64,000 nt of DNA from NCBI RefSeq assembly GCF_030272615.1, contig NC_081405.1, positions 652,200,920 through 652,264,919 on the forward strand, given 5' to 3'. Origin of the DNA: Cryptomeria japonica (lineage: Eukaryota; Streptophyta; Pinopsida; Cupressales; Cupressaceae). Below, piece after piece: positions 1 through 12,037 of this stretch; positions within the stretch are counted from its first letter, which is position 1, and each line of letters begins with the position of its first letter. The notes beneath the pieces were generated by a model that saw only the letters and a list, made by a program, of their open reading frames with translations, did no database searches and was not told where the DNA came from. A program made the translations under genes and the position numbers.

Positions 1-3000
1 GTGATCGGTCAACGCTTGCCCTTTAATTGCTCTTTGTGAAACAAATTTAAGGTCAAATTCAGTTAACATCATAACCCACTTAGCTAGGCATCCTGATAAA
101 TTAGTTTTAGAGAAAAGATGCTTCAACGGATCAAACTTTACCATGACGTGGACTTCTGAATTTAAAAGATAATGTCTCAATTTCTGAGTCGCAAACACCA
201 AGGCCAAGCATTGTCTTTCTATCGCAGAATATCGAGTCTCATAATCGAGTAAGGTATGACTTATATAATAAACTAGACACTCCTTACCATCTTTATCATG
301 TTGTGCCAATAATGCTGCAAGAGCATGAGAGGAAGCAGCTGTATAAAGAAGAAAGGGTTTAGAAGGTTCGACAGGTTGAAGGATAGGAGGATTAGCCAAA
401 TACACTTTTAAATCTTCAAATGCTTGCTGACAATCTTCATTCCATTGAAAAGTGGTATTCTTTTTAAGAAGTTGAGTAAAAGGAAAAGTACGATCTGCAA
501 GTTGAGATACAAACCTACGAATAGCTTGAATCTTTCCTTGTAAGCTTTTGAGTTGAGACACATTTCTAGGAGGTGGCATGTTGACAATAGCATCTATTTT
601 CTTAGTATCCACCTCAATCCCACGATGCGAAACTATGAATCCTAATAGTTTTCCACTATCCACACCAAAAACACATTTTCAGGGATTCAAGTGCATGTGA
701 TATTTACGAATCCTTTCAAAGATTTGATGAAGGATCTTAATGTGATATATGTGGAGAATGGATTTGGCTAAAACATCATCAACATAATCTTCTAAAATCT
801 TATGCATGTAATCATGAAAGATAAGGGTCATCGCTCGTTGATAAGTTGCGCCGGCGTTTTTAAGTCCGAAAGGCATCATTACCCAACAAAACATACCCCA
901 AGGAGTGGTGAAAGCAGTTTTGAATTGATCTTGAGGATTAATGAAAATTTGATTGTATCCTGAAAAACCATCCATGAAGGATAACAAAGCATGTCCTGCT
1001 GTAGAATCAACTATCATGTCAATGTTTGGGAGGGGAAAATCATCTTTCAAAGAAGATTTATTTAAATCTCGAAAGTCGGTACACATTCTTATTTTATTAT
1101 CTGATTTAGCCACAACGACAATATTTGAAATCCATGGGGAATAATCAATAGGGCGGATAAATCCAGCCTCCAATAATTTTTCAATCTCAGCCTTAACAAG
1201 CAAAGCTACCTTAGGATTCATTTTTTGAATCTTTTGTTTCACGGGCTTAGCATTAGGAACTAAGACAATATTATGAGTGACAATCTTAGGATCTATACCA
1301 GGCATGTCAGAATATGTCCAAGCAAAGATCTCAGAGAATTCACGCAATAAATCTTCATATTGTTTTTGTTCCTCTTCGTCCAGACATTTTCCAATTTTAA
1401 TAACTTTTTCTTCATTGCCAGAATCCATCTTAAAATCAGTGGTGTCGCTTATAAGAAGATTACTTTGTTGAGGAGTATCCTTTAACTGAGGAAATTATTT
1501 CACAATCTCATCAATATCAGTCTCTTTTCCAAAATAGGCTTCAGTGTTCAAACAATAAGGGAATCCCCTATTGTGATGATAACGAGGAAGAGTATAATAT
1601 GCTCCTAAAAACTCAGCTAAAGCATCATCGGTAGGAAAAACATCCAAAGCACAGGCATACGAAGGATCAATATACTCAGGGTGTCTCATTGGTAGAGATG
1701 TAGAAATAACATTAACACTAATACATGGTCTTCTAGAAGCTTTAGTGCGCTTGCAGGGATTATAACCAAGTCCAAAGGCATAATCATAAAGATTATTCTC
1801 TAGAGGAACCTTTATTCCTTGTTCGTGAGTGCCACAACCATTTCCATTATACCCATGCTTAGCTAGAATACGAAAACCACGACCATAACGATCAGCCATT
1901 TCAGAAAGAGAAGGTGGTTTTTCATAAGACAAAGAATCAAACCCTTCAGAATTGGAAGTGTGAGGAGAAGAAGTTTGAGAAGCGGCCACGAAGTTATTGC
2001 TCATAGGCTCAGGTAATGTTGATTGATTTTTAGCTTCTTCCTTCTTTTCAACTTTAAGCTCTCTAGAAGGAACCTTATATTCACCTACAAAGGTGGGATT
2101 AAAATCAAGAGATCCCCAATCATCTTCTGCGAGAACCTTCTCAGGATCAAAATCCTTCTTATGTGTAGATTCAAGTCGAGAAGAATCTTCTTCAGGAGCT
2201 CTAGACTCATCCAAAGAATTTTGATCATCAGAGAGCGAGGATTCATCGATAGGTATCTTGTTTAAAGAGTCATCACTAGACGAGGAAGGCTTAGAAGAAC
2301 CCCCTTTGGAAGTAGATGTTTGTAAACAAGCTTGGAAATTAGTATCACCTATCAAGGTATATGTCTTATTATTATAAATAAATTTAACTTGTCTATGCAA
2401 TGTAGAGGGGACCGCTTGCATACTATGAATCCAAGGTCTCCCTAATAGCAATTTGTATGTTAGATTTCTCGACATAACATGGATAGGAGTAGGCAAAGTA
2501 ACAGGCCCCACTGTGACGGGTAAGGTGATAATACCTAATGAAGTTTTAGCCACATTATCAAAGCCTCGAATAGGACGAGAGTCAGGATCAATTAGGGATG
2601 TATCCACATTCATCTTATGCAAGAGATTAATGCTACACACATTAAGACCAGAGCCATTATCTACTAGTGTTCATCTTATAGCAGTATCATTTATGATAAC
2701 CACAATCATCAAGGGATCATATTGATGTTGAATTTCACTAGTGGGCAACTCATCTTGAGTAAACACAATATGAGCTTTAGGATTCATCACGGAGTTAACC
2801 AAAGACACTATATTACTAGATGTATTCGGTGGAGGAACATTCAAATCTTTCAAAGCATCTTGTAACATTCCATGATGAGCAGAAGAAGTTTGAATCAAAT
2901 CCCAAAGGGATATCTTAGCAGGGGTAGCTTTAAGTTGTTCTATGAGATCATATTCCTTACTAAGAACTTGTGAAATATGTGGAGCTTGCGGAAGAATTGG

Positions 3001-3708
3001 TTGAGGATTAGGAAGAGAAACTGGAGTAACTGGAGGAGGATTAGGCTGCCTATTATTTCTAGTATGATAAGTATGGGCAACCGCATGATAACTCTCTCTA
3101 GTTAATTGCTTGGCATAATTATAAGGACTTATAGGTTTTCTTCCTTGCACAGTGATGATAGGTTTATTTGGAGTAAGAAAGGAACCATACCCCCCTTGGA
3201 TAGTAAGGAGAGGTGATTTAGGAACTTGAAAGGTGGTAGAAGGACAAGCACCTTGGACTTCAAAGAGAGGCTTATTATGCTCATTCAGGTTTATCATGTT
3301 AACTAATTTAGAAGTTTTGTTCTTGTTTAGAGATTTCGATAAAGCCACAAAGTCATCAAGAGCATCATCCAACAAAGCATGATCATATCTATTAAAAGGT
3401 TTATCTTTTGATTCAAAAGGAGACATCTCCTCATAGAGGGGATTATTGAAAACAACCATGTTACTAGATTCAGTGGAAGAGTTGATAGGAATGTACCCTT
3501 GAGAGGAATCATTCAACTTATCTTTCTCATCACAACGAAATGGCATAGTAACAAGGTTTATGAGTTTTTGGTAAAATGAAGGTTTGGCCTCTTTAGGATT
3601 CAAAAACTCATCTAAAGCTTCATCTAATTCATCTTGGCTATACTCATAATCGGCATAATTGCATACATCATCATAAATATGAACATCTTGCAAATAGAAA
3701 TCCGACAT
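1..3708 (-). pseudogene. Ty3/gypsy pol: protease, G-patch, RT, RNase H (3' part outside window)
   Basis: One minus-strand frame runs from ATG at 3708 to the window edge with only three stops: TGA 2668-2670, TAA 1495-1497 and TGA 679-681; no frameshift was found. In order: a proline-rich spacer (residues 1-346) with no capsid or zinc knuckle; a retropepsin with active site LVDNGSG just after the first stop and the family motif LLGRPWIHS; a G-patch around 1745-1915 (glycine-rich, YGRGFRILAKHGY); RT with FRDLN, LSFMDGFSGYNQ and YVDD; and RNase H at about 120-400 (RYSAIERQCLALVFA). Integrase should lie beyond position 1. The domain style fits the Tat/Ogre side of plant gypsy elements. A missing Gag upstream of PR is unusual. 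The stops make it non-functional unless read through. Confidence 0.9.
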
Positions 3709-3910
3709 TTTGAAATAAAAGTTGCATAAAACTTAGACACACAATGCAAAGAAACAAAGAAACACACTCCTTTTTTTTTTTTCTTTTCTTTTTCCTCTTT
3801 TTTTTTTTTTTTAAATGAAACTTAAATGAAACACACTAAATCTAGATCTAGATCTAACAAATGCAATGCAAGAGAAAGCAATAATAATATTCACGTCGGG
3901 TTCACCAAAA
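3709..3910 (-). other. Untranslated leader of the gypsy element, with PBS-like site
   Basis: This lies between the ATG at 3708 and the putative LTR edge at 3911. It holds T-rich tracts at about 3771-3812 (A-rich on the sense strand), a short ATCTAG repeat near 3838-3857, and next to the LTR a minus-strand string starting TGGTGAACCCGACG that could be a primer-binding site. The tRNA was not identified, so the PBS call is tentative. Confidence 0.45.
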
Positions 3911-5567
3911 TGTGTAGGGGAAAAAGCGAGACTAGGTTAACATGTCCTAGTCCTACCTTTTGACACACATTGCGGAATACGAAAGAGCCTAGAGGTATCA
4001 CACAATTGGCTACTTCTTTTTGTGAAAGAGAGAGCCACGGGCTACCTATTAGGGTTTCTATTCCTTTGTTGTAATTGAAAGATAAAATGATGCAAGTTCA
4101 ATTCCTAACCTCAAAGTACAAGTATGAACTAATAACAAGATTGTAGAATTGAACTTAAACAATGGAAAGCTGCAAACACAAGGACAAGATAGGAATGCAG
4201 ATGCGTACCCGGAGTCAAAATCTGAGTGAAAATGTTCGGGACGGGGGCACGGGCACCACTGTCCTGATTCTGTTCTTGAAACTGCACCTGAAATTGCCAC
4301 TTTGCAACCTGGAAAACTGTCGGAACTACCAAAACTTGCTGTCTGTCAGGAGCACCAGGGCGCCTAGCGCCCCTGCCCCAGGGACTAGGGCACCTAGCAC
4401 CCCTGTCCTAGTAGGACCAGGGTGCCCCACGCCCCTGTCCTGGTCTTCTGCTCTGAAACTTGGTGTATGGTTCAGTCTTCGTCTGCTTCTTTCGGATTTG
4501 CAACTTGCGGTGTCGTCTGAATCCCGAAATCTGTACTTATATCTGAAAAAGGTGTTTGGGTGGCTATATAGGGTTTTGCCTTAGTCAAACCCCCACTTTG
4601 GTGATTTCCAAGTTCCACGAATAGCCAAGTTGTTTTGTAAAAGTAGTGTGTGTGCAGACCTTGTGTGTGTGCAAGATCTAAAATGCAAGTAAGCAAACTA
4701 GAGCAACCTAGAAAGTAAACCCTAATTGCTTGTAAATGACAATGTAAATGCTCCAAATCAAGATGCCAAGTGATCTAAAGCATGAATGCAAGTGACATAA
4801 TGAGGCTTATGCAAAGACATGAAAACAACATGAAATCATACCCAACCCCAAGGGAGGGGTACAAGCCAATCTTCAGTCGGTGATCCCTTATTGCTCTTCA
4901 ATGCCTTCAAAGCCCTAAGTGAATGAATGGATTTGATGAATGCTTGGAGGATGAATGTTGAGAGTTGCTGAAGTCTTCAAAGATCTTCTCTTTTGCTGCA
5001 TATGAGGTTCCTGAAAACAAAATTCGGATCCTTTCTAATGAAGAAAGAGAGCTCTTATGTATGAAACCCTAGGTCTTAATTCCAACTTTTGGCCGACCTA
5101 GAGATTGAATATCCCACCAATTTCTTGGGGTTAAGCTTTATTTTATGATTGGATCACGCTCCTAAAATTTTGAGAAAAATGTCTGGGACCGTGTGCACTC
5201 CGGGCGCCATGGTCCCGGCAACTTTTGACCAAATTTTCAGGGCCATCGGATATGATGATTTTAGAGAGAATCCTGAAGTTACAGGTGATTTCGAGATGTT
5301 TTGACCTCCGAAATCAAGCCCCCAAGCTCAAAAGAAGGCCTAATTAGGGTTTTTGATTAGATGATGTATCGGAGGAATAAAATGAAAAGGGGCACACTTT
5401 AATGAAAGGGCCCACCTTTATGATGTGGAGGATGATGAAATAGGACCTTAGACCTAATTAATTTGACTAATTAAGTGCTAAAGGGGAAATGCAATGCAAA
5501 ATGCAAACTGCGCCAAGGCGGGTGCTAAACTAGGTGTGAAATTGTACTACTTTAGCAAGTGCGTACA
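3911..5567 (-). mobile_element. Putative 5' LTR of the gypsy element
   Basis: The left edge TGTGTAGGGG at 3911 directly abuts the PBS-like string. The right edge is proposed at 5567, where plus-strand GCGTACA would give the minus-strand LTR start TGTACGC. The partner LTR lies outside the window, so neither length (about 1.66 kb) nor target duplication can be checked. Short open frames in this interval have no recognisable domain and are taken as chance. A GC-rich minisatellite lies at 4357-4444. Confidence 0.4.
4357..4444. repeat. GC-rich minisatellite, three units of about 26-34 bp
   Basis: Units at 4357-4386, 4387-4418 and 4419-4444 share AGGG-GCC/ACC-TAGC-CCCCTG. The first unit with its flanking C forms a near-perfect inverted repeat (CAGGGCGCCTAG with GCGCCCCTG). 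It is far more GC-rich than its surroundings. Confidence 0.7.
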
Positions 5568-6160
5568 ATTTATGATGTTATAGTTATGTTGTCCAAGCCC
5601 TGAAGTGTTTCATTGATTGAGATTGGCCATCTCATAGATAGATTTGCAGGTGTTCTTGGGTTATCACTTTTGGTGAACATCACGACAAACTTTTATATCA
5701 CGCATGACAAAATGGTCTTCTAACCGACCTATCGTATGACACAAGGGTGGATCCCGTACGACAAATATAATGGGTTCAAACGACAAAAGAAAATTTGCCA
5801 GTTTCTCATACGAGACAGGATCCTGTCTCGCACGATAAATCGTGACATCCGACCCAAAAACCCTGAAAAACGTGAAAAATGCACCAAAAAAATTCAAAAT
5901 TGGAAACATAAACAAGCTTAAGGTCGGTCACTTACCGTTGGCTTGTAGTTTCGGGGTCGATTATGTCTTCTCTGGCACTCAAATCGATGCTGATGAGTAG
6001 GGACCACCATTTTCTTCGCATAAGGGTTTTTCAAATTTTCAAACTTGGAGGGTTAAAATGAATTGAAAATGACACTTTTGTCCCATATATAGCCAAAAAC
6101 CTAATTTTTCAACTTGCTCCGATGGTCACGAAAATTGTACCCTTAGCTAATGTGCCTACT
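5568..6160. other. No gene; spacer with palindromes
   Basis: No credible coding frame. The 5740-5860 part carries several short CG-rich motifs (CGTACGAC, TCGTATGAC, CGCACGAT) and a perfect 20-bp palindrome. It probably belongs to the 5' end of the plus-strand gypsy-like remnant that follows, but no boundary could be set. Confidence 0.4.
5811..5830. repeat. Perfect 20-bp palindrome
   Basis: CGAGACAGGATCCTGTCTCG equals its own reverse complement. Flanking bases continue the symmetry with interruptions, and a second short inverted repeat (CACGAT, 2-bp loop, ATCGTG) follows at about 5831-5845. Confidence 0.9.
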
Positions 6161-7162
6161 TTGATCCCATTTTTCAGGATTGAAATCAAAATTTGAGATC
6201 ATCTTGCTAGTCAATTTCAGAATTTGGACCACTTAGAGCTCTTTTTATCAAATTTTCCATTTTTCTTTGATTTGCGCTCAATTTCTCAATTTCAAATTAC
6301 GAATCAATTTCGCAATCAATTCAATCTTCAAAATTCTTCAAAATCAATTTGTGCTCACATCACTTATCATTGCTCAAAATTGCCTAAAATCAACTACCCT
6401 CATTATCTTTCGATTTCGCTATCGAGGGGGCATACTCGTGACCTTATGACCTCACATCTTCAATGTCGAGATAATTTTTCAAATCTGCATCAAAAGTCGA
6501 GCAAAAAATAAATAAATAAAATAAAAAAAAAAATTCAACCAAAGAAAATCAAAACCTTATTGCTAAGGGGCATCTCATCTTCATCGCTTCATATCAAGTT
6601 GAGATCTCTCGATCATCTGAATATAATCAATCGCCAGGGGCATATCAGTTTCATCACTTCACATCAAGTTGATATTTGTCTTCTTCTGAATTAATCTCTT
6701 AACGTTAATCAGTTTCATCACTTTTCATCAAGTTGATTATTTGTTTAAACTCAATCAAAAGTTTAAAGAGTATCTTTGATCACACTCAATCTAAGCAGGT
6801 TTTCAGTATTCGTTTCTTGATCAAGTTGGACAGTTTATCTTCATTCATCATGTCTTGATCAATCAAGTTCAAGATCGATTTGTATCATCACTCACTGCAT
6901 CTAAGATCAATCAAGTTCTAGAGTAGTAAGATCCGCTTCTTGATCAATCAAGTTCAAGTTCAGTATCTTTTGTCTTTTATCGTTCCTCAGTTCAATCAAG
7001 TTCAGGATCAATATCGCTTTAATCAGACTTCATTTAGCTTTGTCGCTTTGAATCAAGCTAAACATCTTGCTTTTCATCTAGTTCGTGATCAATCAAGTTC
7101 AGAACTGGCATCTCCTAGACATCACACATTCTTTGAACCAACGCGTTGCTCGCACATTAATT
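6161..7162 (+). mobile_element. 3' internal (non-coding) tail of a gypsy-like element
   Basis: This segment matches, in reverse orientation, the DNA next to the LTR at 35415-36553. Shared landmarks include a stretch around 6405-6480 aligning with about 37130-37210, and a series of 'atcaagttcaagatc'-like phrases before the tract at 7163. There is no protein-coding frame; small frames such as 6940-7203 are repeats read through. The 5' part of the element is absent. Confidence 0.65.
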
Positions 7163-7176
7163 CAAAGAGGGGCAAA
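7163..7176 (+). other. Polypurine tract
   Basis: CAAAGAGGGGCAAA immediately before the LTR start TGTAATACCC is the expected plus-strand priming site. The inverted copy at 36554-36568 has the same layout, which supports both LTR boundaries. Confidence 0.75.
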
Positions 7177-8342
7177 TGTAATACCCTAAAATTGGTCATC
7201 TAAACCATGGGCCCCTAATCTTGACAACATCACCAAGGTCCTAACCAAAGGCAATTAAATCAATCTTGAGCACATTATTAATTCTTTAATCATCAAATAT
7301 CACATGGCAAATCAATTACTCAATATTAATTAAATATTTATTTAATTAATTGAATCATTTCCAAGAATATCATTTTGATCAATTATCCCATTTTAATTTA
7401 TTAAATATCCTTGCATATTTAATTAATTAATATAAATTTGCCATTTAATCATGCAAAGAGAATTAATTTATTACAAAAAGATAAATTAATTACAAAATAG
7501 AGAGTTGAATTAAAATTAAACAAAATAAAGAATTGAATTGAGAGAGAAATCAAGCTTGAGATATTATTTCTTTTTCTAAATTTGGAACTTGAAATCAGAA
7601 AAGCAATTAAATTGAATTATTGAATTATCTTCTAAAATTGGGAGTCAAAGTTTTTTCAAAAAAAAGAAAAGAAAAAAAGAAGTTTAGTTGCATTGAAAAG
7701 ACCTTTTTCTTGAATAAATCAAATATGTGCATGGGATTATTTTTTTTCATCATATATGCATGGAATTAATCTATTATTATTTTCCAATGCAACTTGGACT
7801 TCTAATTTGAATGCATTTCAATTAAACTATAATTGGAATCTATCTCAAGGTTAACTCAATTTGATTTCTCAATTATTTTCAATTAATCCTAAATTGAGCT
7901 TTTTCTCTTGCAATTCTCTATAAATTCAGTCTTCAGCTCTCATTCCAATTCACCCCAGAGATTTTTGAGAACATGCTTGGAGATTATTATCACGCTAATT
8001 TCGCTCTGGAGTCATTGAAGATTATTGTGCTTTTTAGATTATATTCATCCATTATTGCTTGCATCCATCATTGCTTGAATTGATTTTTGCTTCAATTATT
8101 CATCCATCTTGCATCCATATAGCTTAATATCATATAGATTAAATCCTTCATCTTGGTGTAGTCTAGTCACTGGTATTGCTTATAACAATCTGAGAGCAAT
8201 CTTATACTCGCATCTTTTAGAAGGCAATTAGTCGCTTTGTTATGGTTTTTTTACTTATTGATTATTGATTATTAACCATGCATATAATGACTTAATTGAA
8301 GTGTTGTGCTTACACCTATAGGTTCACTTTTTCACACACACA
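7177..8342 (+). mobile_element. 3' LTR, TGTAATACCC family (plus copy)
   Basis: It starts TGTAATACCC right after the polypurine tract. It ends in CACACACACA, where similarity to the inverted copy 35415-36553 stops. Length is about 1.17 kb. It is AT-rich, with a TATA box at 7919-7925 also present in the other copy. No 5' LTR of this copy is in the window, so this is a 5'-truncated element. Confidence 0.75.
7919..7925 (+). promoter_or_regulatory. LTR TATA box
   Basis: TATAAAT in a context (CTCTATAAATTCAG) shared with the inverted LTR copy at 35838-35844; placed mid-LTR as expected for the U3/R promoter. Confidence 0.55.
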
Positions 8343-8679
8343 GCTATTGTTATTTTGCTAATCCAAGCTATGAATCTATGATGCACAATGCAAAACTTCA
8401 GCTAGTAAATTTGTATTCTCAAATTCTCCCTTGCTTTAACATTTATGCATTTCTCTATTTCTGATTAGTAGGTTTTAGGCACTGCTATTATCTATGTTTA
8501 ACTTGTCATGGCATGAATTAATATTTGATTTTGAACTCTATTTTTTGAACAGGAGACATCAAACATGTAGCAGATGTTGAATTGCTAATACGGCCTGTGA
8601 TGGCCATATAAATATGTGTTGAGTTTGTGATTTTGATGTTTAGTTTTCACATGTTGCAAACTTGCAATTCGACCTGAAG

Positions 8680-8902
8680 TTGTTGTTGCTCCCTTGTTTC
8701 TATAAAAGGGAATTCAGGGTCATTTGCAATTTTGCAAAGGGTTCTACTTCTGAAACTTTGTATTCACTTTTGCATGGACATTGGAGAATCACACAGGAGT
8801 TGTTGTTGCTCTCTTGTTTTTATAAAAGGGAATTTAGGGTCATTTGCAAAGGGTTCTGAAACTTTGTATTCACTTTTGCAATTGGTATGGAGAATCACAC
8901 AG
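8680..8902. repeat. Tandem duplication, about 120 bp and 103 bp
   Basis: The two copies begin at 8680 and 8800 (exact 120-bp offset) with TTGTTGTTGCTC and a shared TATAAAAGGGAATT. Both run to GAATCACACAG. The second copy lacks about 18 bp. Confidence 0.85.
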
Positions 8903-8913
8903 ATTGGAATTTG

Positions 8914-9023
8914 GTGTATTACTATTGAATGAATTGTATCATATGGTTATATTTTGAAAGAATTAATGAAAATCTAAGTTCTTGACATGTGTATTACTAT
9001 TGAATGAATTGTATCATATGGTT
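8914..9023. repeat. Direct repeat, about 35 bp, 75-bp offset
   Basis: GTGTATTACTATTGAATGAA and the following bases to ATATGGTT occur at 8914 and again at 8989. Confidence 0.85.
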
Positions 9024-9252
9024 CTGAATGTATCACACAGATTTGAGACTCAAACATGTATAAATAAACAATAAACATCTCTGTATCAATAAACACATTA
9101 TGGGTTTTTTTTTATTATGCTATTTTAAATCTGGAAATAGAAAGTTGAAAAATATAATTACAAATCAATATTAAATTCTAATTGCAAAAAGTAATATGCT
9201 TTTGTAATATGAATGATGAGATATAGTAATAAGATTAATAAATACCAATCTC

Positions 9253-11937
9253 TTATAGTTGCCATTCATCCTCATCAAATTTAATGCTTTCTTGATTCCC
9301 GTCTATGGTTTCTTCACTCTGAGTCTGAGTCTGCATATCTTCGCCGAACTGCATCTCAATGCCTCTAGTAGCTCCAGTAGTTCCACTAGCACTTTGGTTT
9401 GAAGTGTTTCCCAAACCTCTTCTTTCACATTTGGACCTCCAGATTTGCAGTGCCCTATCATAAGGAAAAGTTTGGACATCATACCTAGATGTATAGAGCC
9501 TCAAGCAATTTTCCAATTTTTTTTCTAGTTTGTTTCTTAGCTTTGATTTTAGGAACCCCAAAGCACTAAAAACTCTCTCATCTTCCACCAAACCCAATAT
9601 CATGGTAAGACATAAATCAACAAGCTTCACATATTCTGGCATTGAATCACATAAGGATTTGTTCTCAGCTATATATTTCCAAACCCTTGTTATTGATCCC
9701 TCTTCGCGGGGGTTATCCATTTTGGCATATTGTTCTTTCATAGTGTATGCAAAATGAGCTGACTTCTCTTGAAGATGAGTTTCGTCTAATATTCCATTTA
9801 TAGTTACTCCATTAAATTCTTTGGAAATGTAAAATTGTTTTACCAAAGTCAGCAGCTTACTTTGAAAATCAGATGCACTGTTGAGGCTCCAATAATGAGG
9901 AAACACAATAGAGATGGCTTCGAGTAGGTTGTCAGGAGGGAATCTACTTCTAATTTGTGAGGGAAGATCATATGAAATTTTCTTCACAGAAGTAGTTATA
10001 GTCTCAACAATCTTGTATAAATCTTCCTTTGTAACTCTTGCTAGTTTCTTCCTGGGGTTCTTTCCTAGTTCCTCAGGGTTGACCGTTGCATAGAAGTGCA
10101 TTGGTATCTCAACTCCCCATACATTGGCACATACCTCCCCATCTGCACCGATTTGTAAAAAGTTATCAGGATTGTTCAAATCTATGAGTGTCCGCCACTT
10201 AACAAATTTTTCATCAGATAGTGTTGGTTGATTTCGATAGAGATTGTCGAGGGTCAGGCATGTCATCTTACACAGCATAGCATATTCTGCAATATACAGA
10301 GCTCTTTTCTGGGCAGCCTTCATTTCCTCTACCATGGGCAGAAGAGCTGCTAAACTTAAGAGTGTCTCTAAATTACTTAACCTGCCAAGAAGTTTAGTAA
10401 ATTTTGGTTGATCTGATTCGTCGCGAGTTGTGTGAAATAGTCCAATCAAGGATGCATATTCTAAAAACACTCGATGCGCTGGACCATCCAAAGAGATCCA
10501 TCTGGTATCATTATCCTTGAGAATCTTGTTCCCATCAGTTAATCCATTAGCAAAGTTTTGAAATTCCATAAATCGCTTGGGACTTCGACAGAAGTGTGAG
10601 TAGAGCTCTCTGATTAAAATTTCAATTTTTTTAACCGAAGCAAACTTGCTCACAATTCCAAAAGCTAGATTCATTGTGTGAGCCATGCAATGAATTGCAA
10701 TAATGTATGGTGCAAATGAAGTTTCAATCTTTGTACAAAGTCTGTTCCTATGACCTTGCATTACTGAAGCTCCATCTGCTCCAACACAAACCAATTTTTT
10801 GGCTACCGTCATGTCATCCATACCTCCATATTCAATTAAACTTCTCTTTACTAGTTGAAATAAATTTTCCGTTGTCACACTCTCCTTCATTTTAGCAACA
10901 GATAGTAGATGAGGTTGGTGGGTATGATTCTCTATAGTATAAACATGCATGCATACCCATGAAGTATTGTCTGCTGCGGTAACTTCGTCTAAAGAAAATG
11001 CAATGAAGTTTGACTCTCTTATTTTTTCCTGTACATCTTCTTTTTCAACCTCAGCAAGACAACTTGCCCATTCCCATCCACTGTTTACTGACCAATGTCT
11101 ATTAGGATAGTTAGGAACTTTCAAAAAGGGTAATAAACCACTAATTGATGGGAAATCTATCATAGCATGCCCTCTGCTCAAAATATGAAAAACAACGCTT
11201 AACTGAACAAATTTTCCTAGTTGTTCTATTTGCATTGCTTTCCCAAAAATAACTTCAATAAAACCTTTAACTTCAGCAGGATTCATCTGTAATTTCTCAT
11301 GAAAATAATACTCTTCAGCATTCCTCACATGCTTACATTCATCCTTTGTTTTCCTTCTTATCACTGATTTTTCAACCCCGTCTATCATTTGTTTTTCATA
11401 AACTTTACCCATATGCTTTTCTATGGTGTCAAATTTTAGCTGCAACCTAATTTCCTTGTTATGTTTCCAAGTGCAAATCTTACACTTGCATTATATTGGA
11501 GGCTCGCATTCAATTGGATTCTTGACTGGTTCAATGAATGGATACTTTGATGCCCAATTAATTTGAAAATTCCTCACTGACATATCCCACTCTTGATCCT
11601 TTTTTGATTGTCGTTCACCCTTTTTTGATATGGCTATTCTTTTCCCCTTCTGCGCATTATCATCAATGGTATTATCACCCAAGTCAATTATATTATTCCG
11701 GTTAACTTGGGTATCTACCAGATAATCTTCTTCAAGATCATCCTGATCTGAGATATCAGGTTCACCGTCGTCTTCAACATGCAGTGCAAGTGGTGAATTT
11801 TGTACTTGTACTTGTGATGATGTACCTTCTTGATTTTCACATCCAATGCCAAAGTACGAAGACAACATTCTGCTTTTTGTTGGCCTCTCCTGGCCTTCCC
11901 CACATTCAGGTTATCTACCCCTCTTCTTGTTCGACAT
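9253..11937 (-). pseudogene. hAT-superfamily transposase, two nonsense codons
   Basis: One frame from ATG 11937 to the stop at 9253 (895 codons) is interrupted by TAA 11911-11913 (codon 9) and TAA 11491-11493 (codon 149). Features in order: a basic N-terminus (MSNKKRGR); an acidic linker; a BED/TTF-like zinc region (CKCKIC ... KHMGK, codons 150-177); the catalytic core with D317 (FSLDE), D388 (VGADGAS) and the C-x2-H motif in IHCMAHTMNLAF; and a C-terminal hAT dimerisation region with E787 (LVEDERVFSAL). The middle resembles DUF4371/ZMYM6-like transposases. Both stops can arise from CAA or CAG by one C-to-T change. The catalytic triad is intact, so inactivation looks recent. Confidence 0.88.
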
Positions 11938-11954
11938 CTCCAATGAAATAAAGG

Positions 11955-12037
11955 CTGCCAAAAAAATATCAATTTGCTGAAGAAGCAATAATAGGCTATA
12001 ATGTATAATATACCACTTCAAAAATATGATCACTCAC
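11955..12037 (-). other. Predicted 83-nt intron in the hAT 5' UTR
   Basis: On the minus strand a donor AAG|GTGAGTGATC at 12037 pairs with an acceptor TTTTTTTGGCAG|CC ending at 11955, 18 nt before the ATG. Both are close to plant consensus, with a U-rich 3' end. Prediction only. Confidence 0.6.

Larger units (their letters stand above)
8343..9252. other. Intergenic; no gene, two sets of local repeats
   Basis: No credible coding frame; the short frames at 8662-8932 lie inside a tandem duplication. The end of the hAT element must lie somewhere here, but I could not find terminal inverted repeats or an 8-bp duplication by eye. Confidence 0.5.

Noticed and set aside
3838-3857. ATCTAG microsatellite
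   Set aside because: Too short (about three units) to treat as a functional repeat.
4058-4756. Several overlapping short ORFs on both strands
   Set aside because: No domain, cysteine- or proline-rich because of the minisatellite, inside a putative LTR.
9530-10895. Plus-strand ORFs of 62-75 codons
   Set aside because: Antisense shadows of the hAT transposase.
11715-11972. 85-codon minus-strand ORF overlapping the hAT N-terminus
   Set aside because: Different frame from the transposase, non-ATG context and no domain; the true ATG is at 11937.
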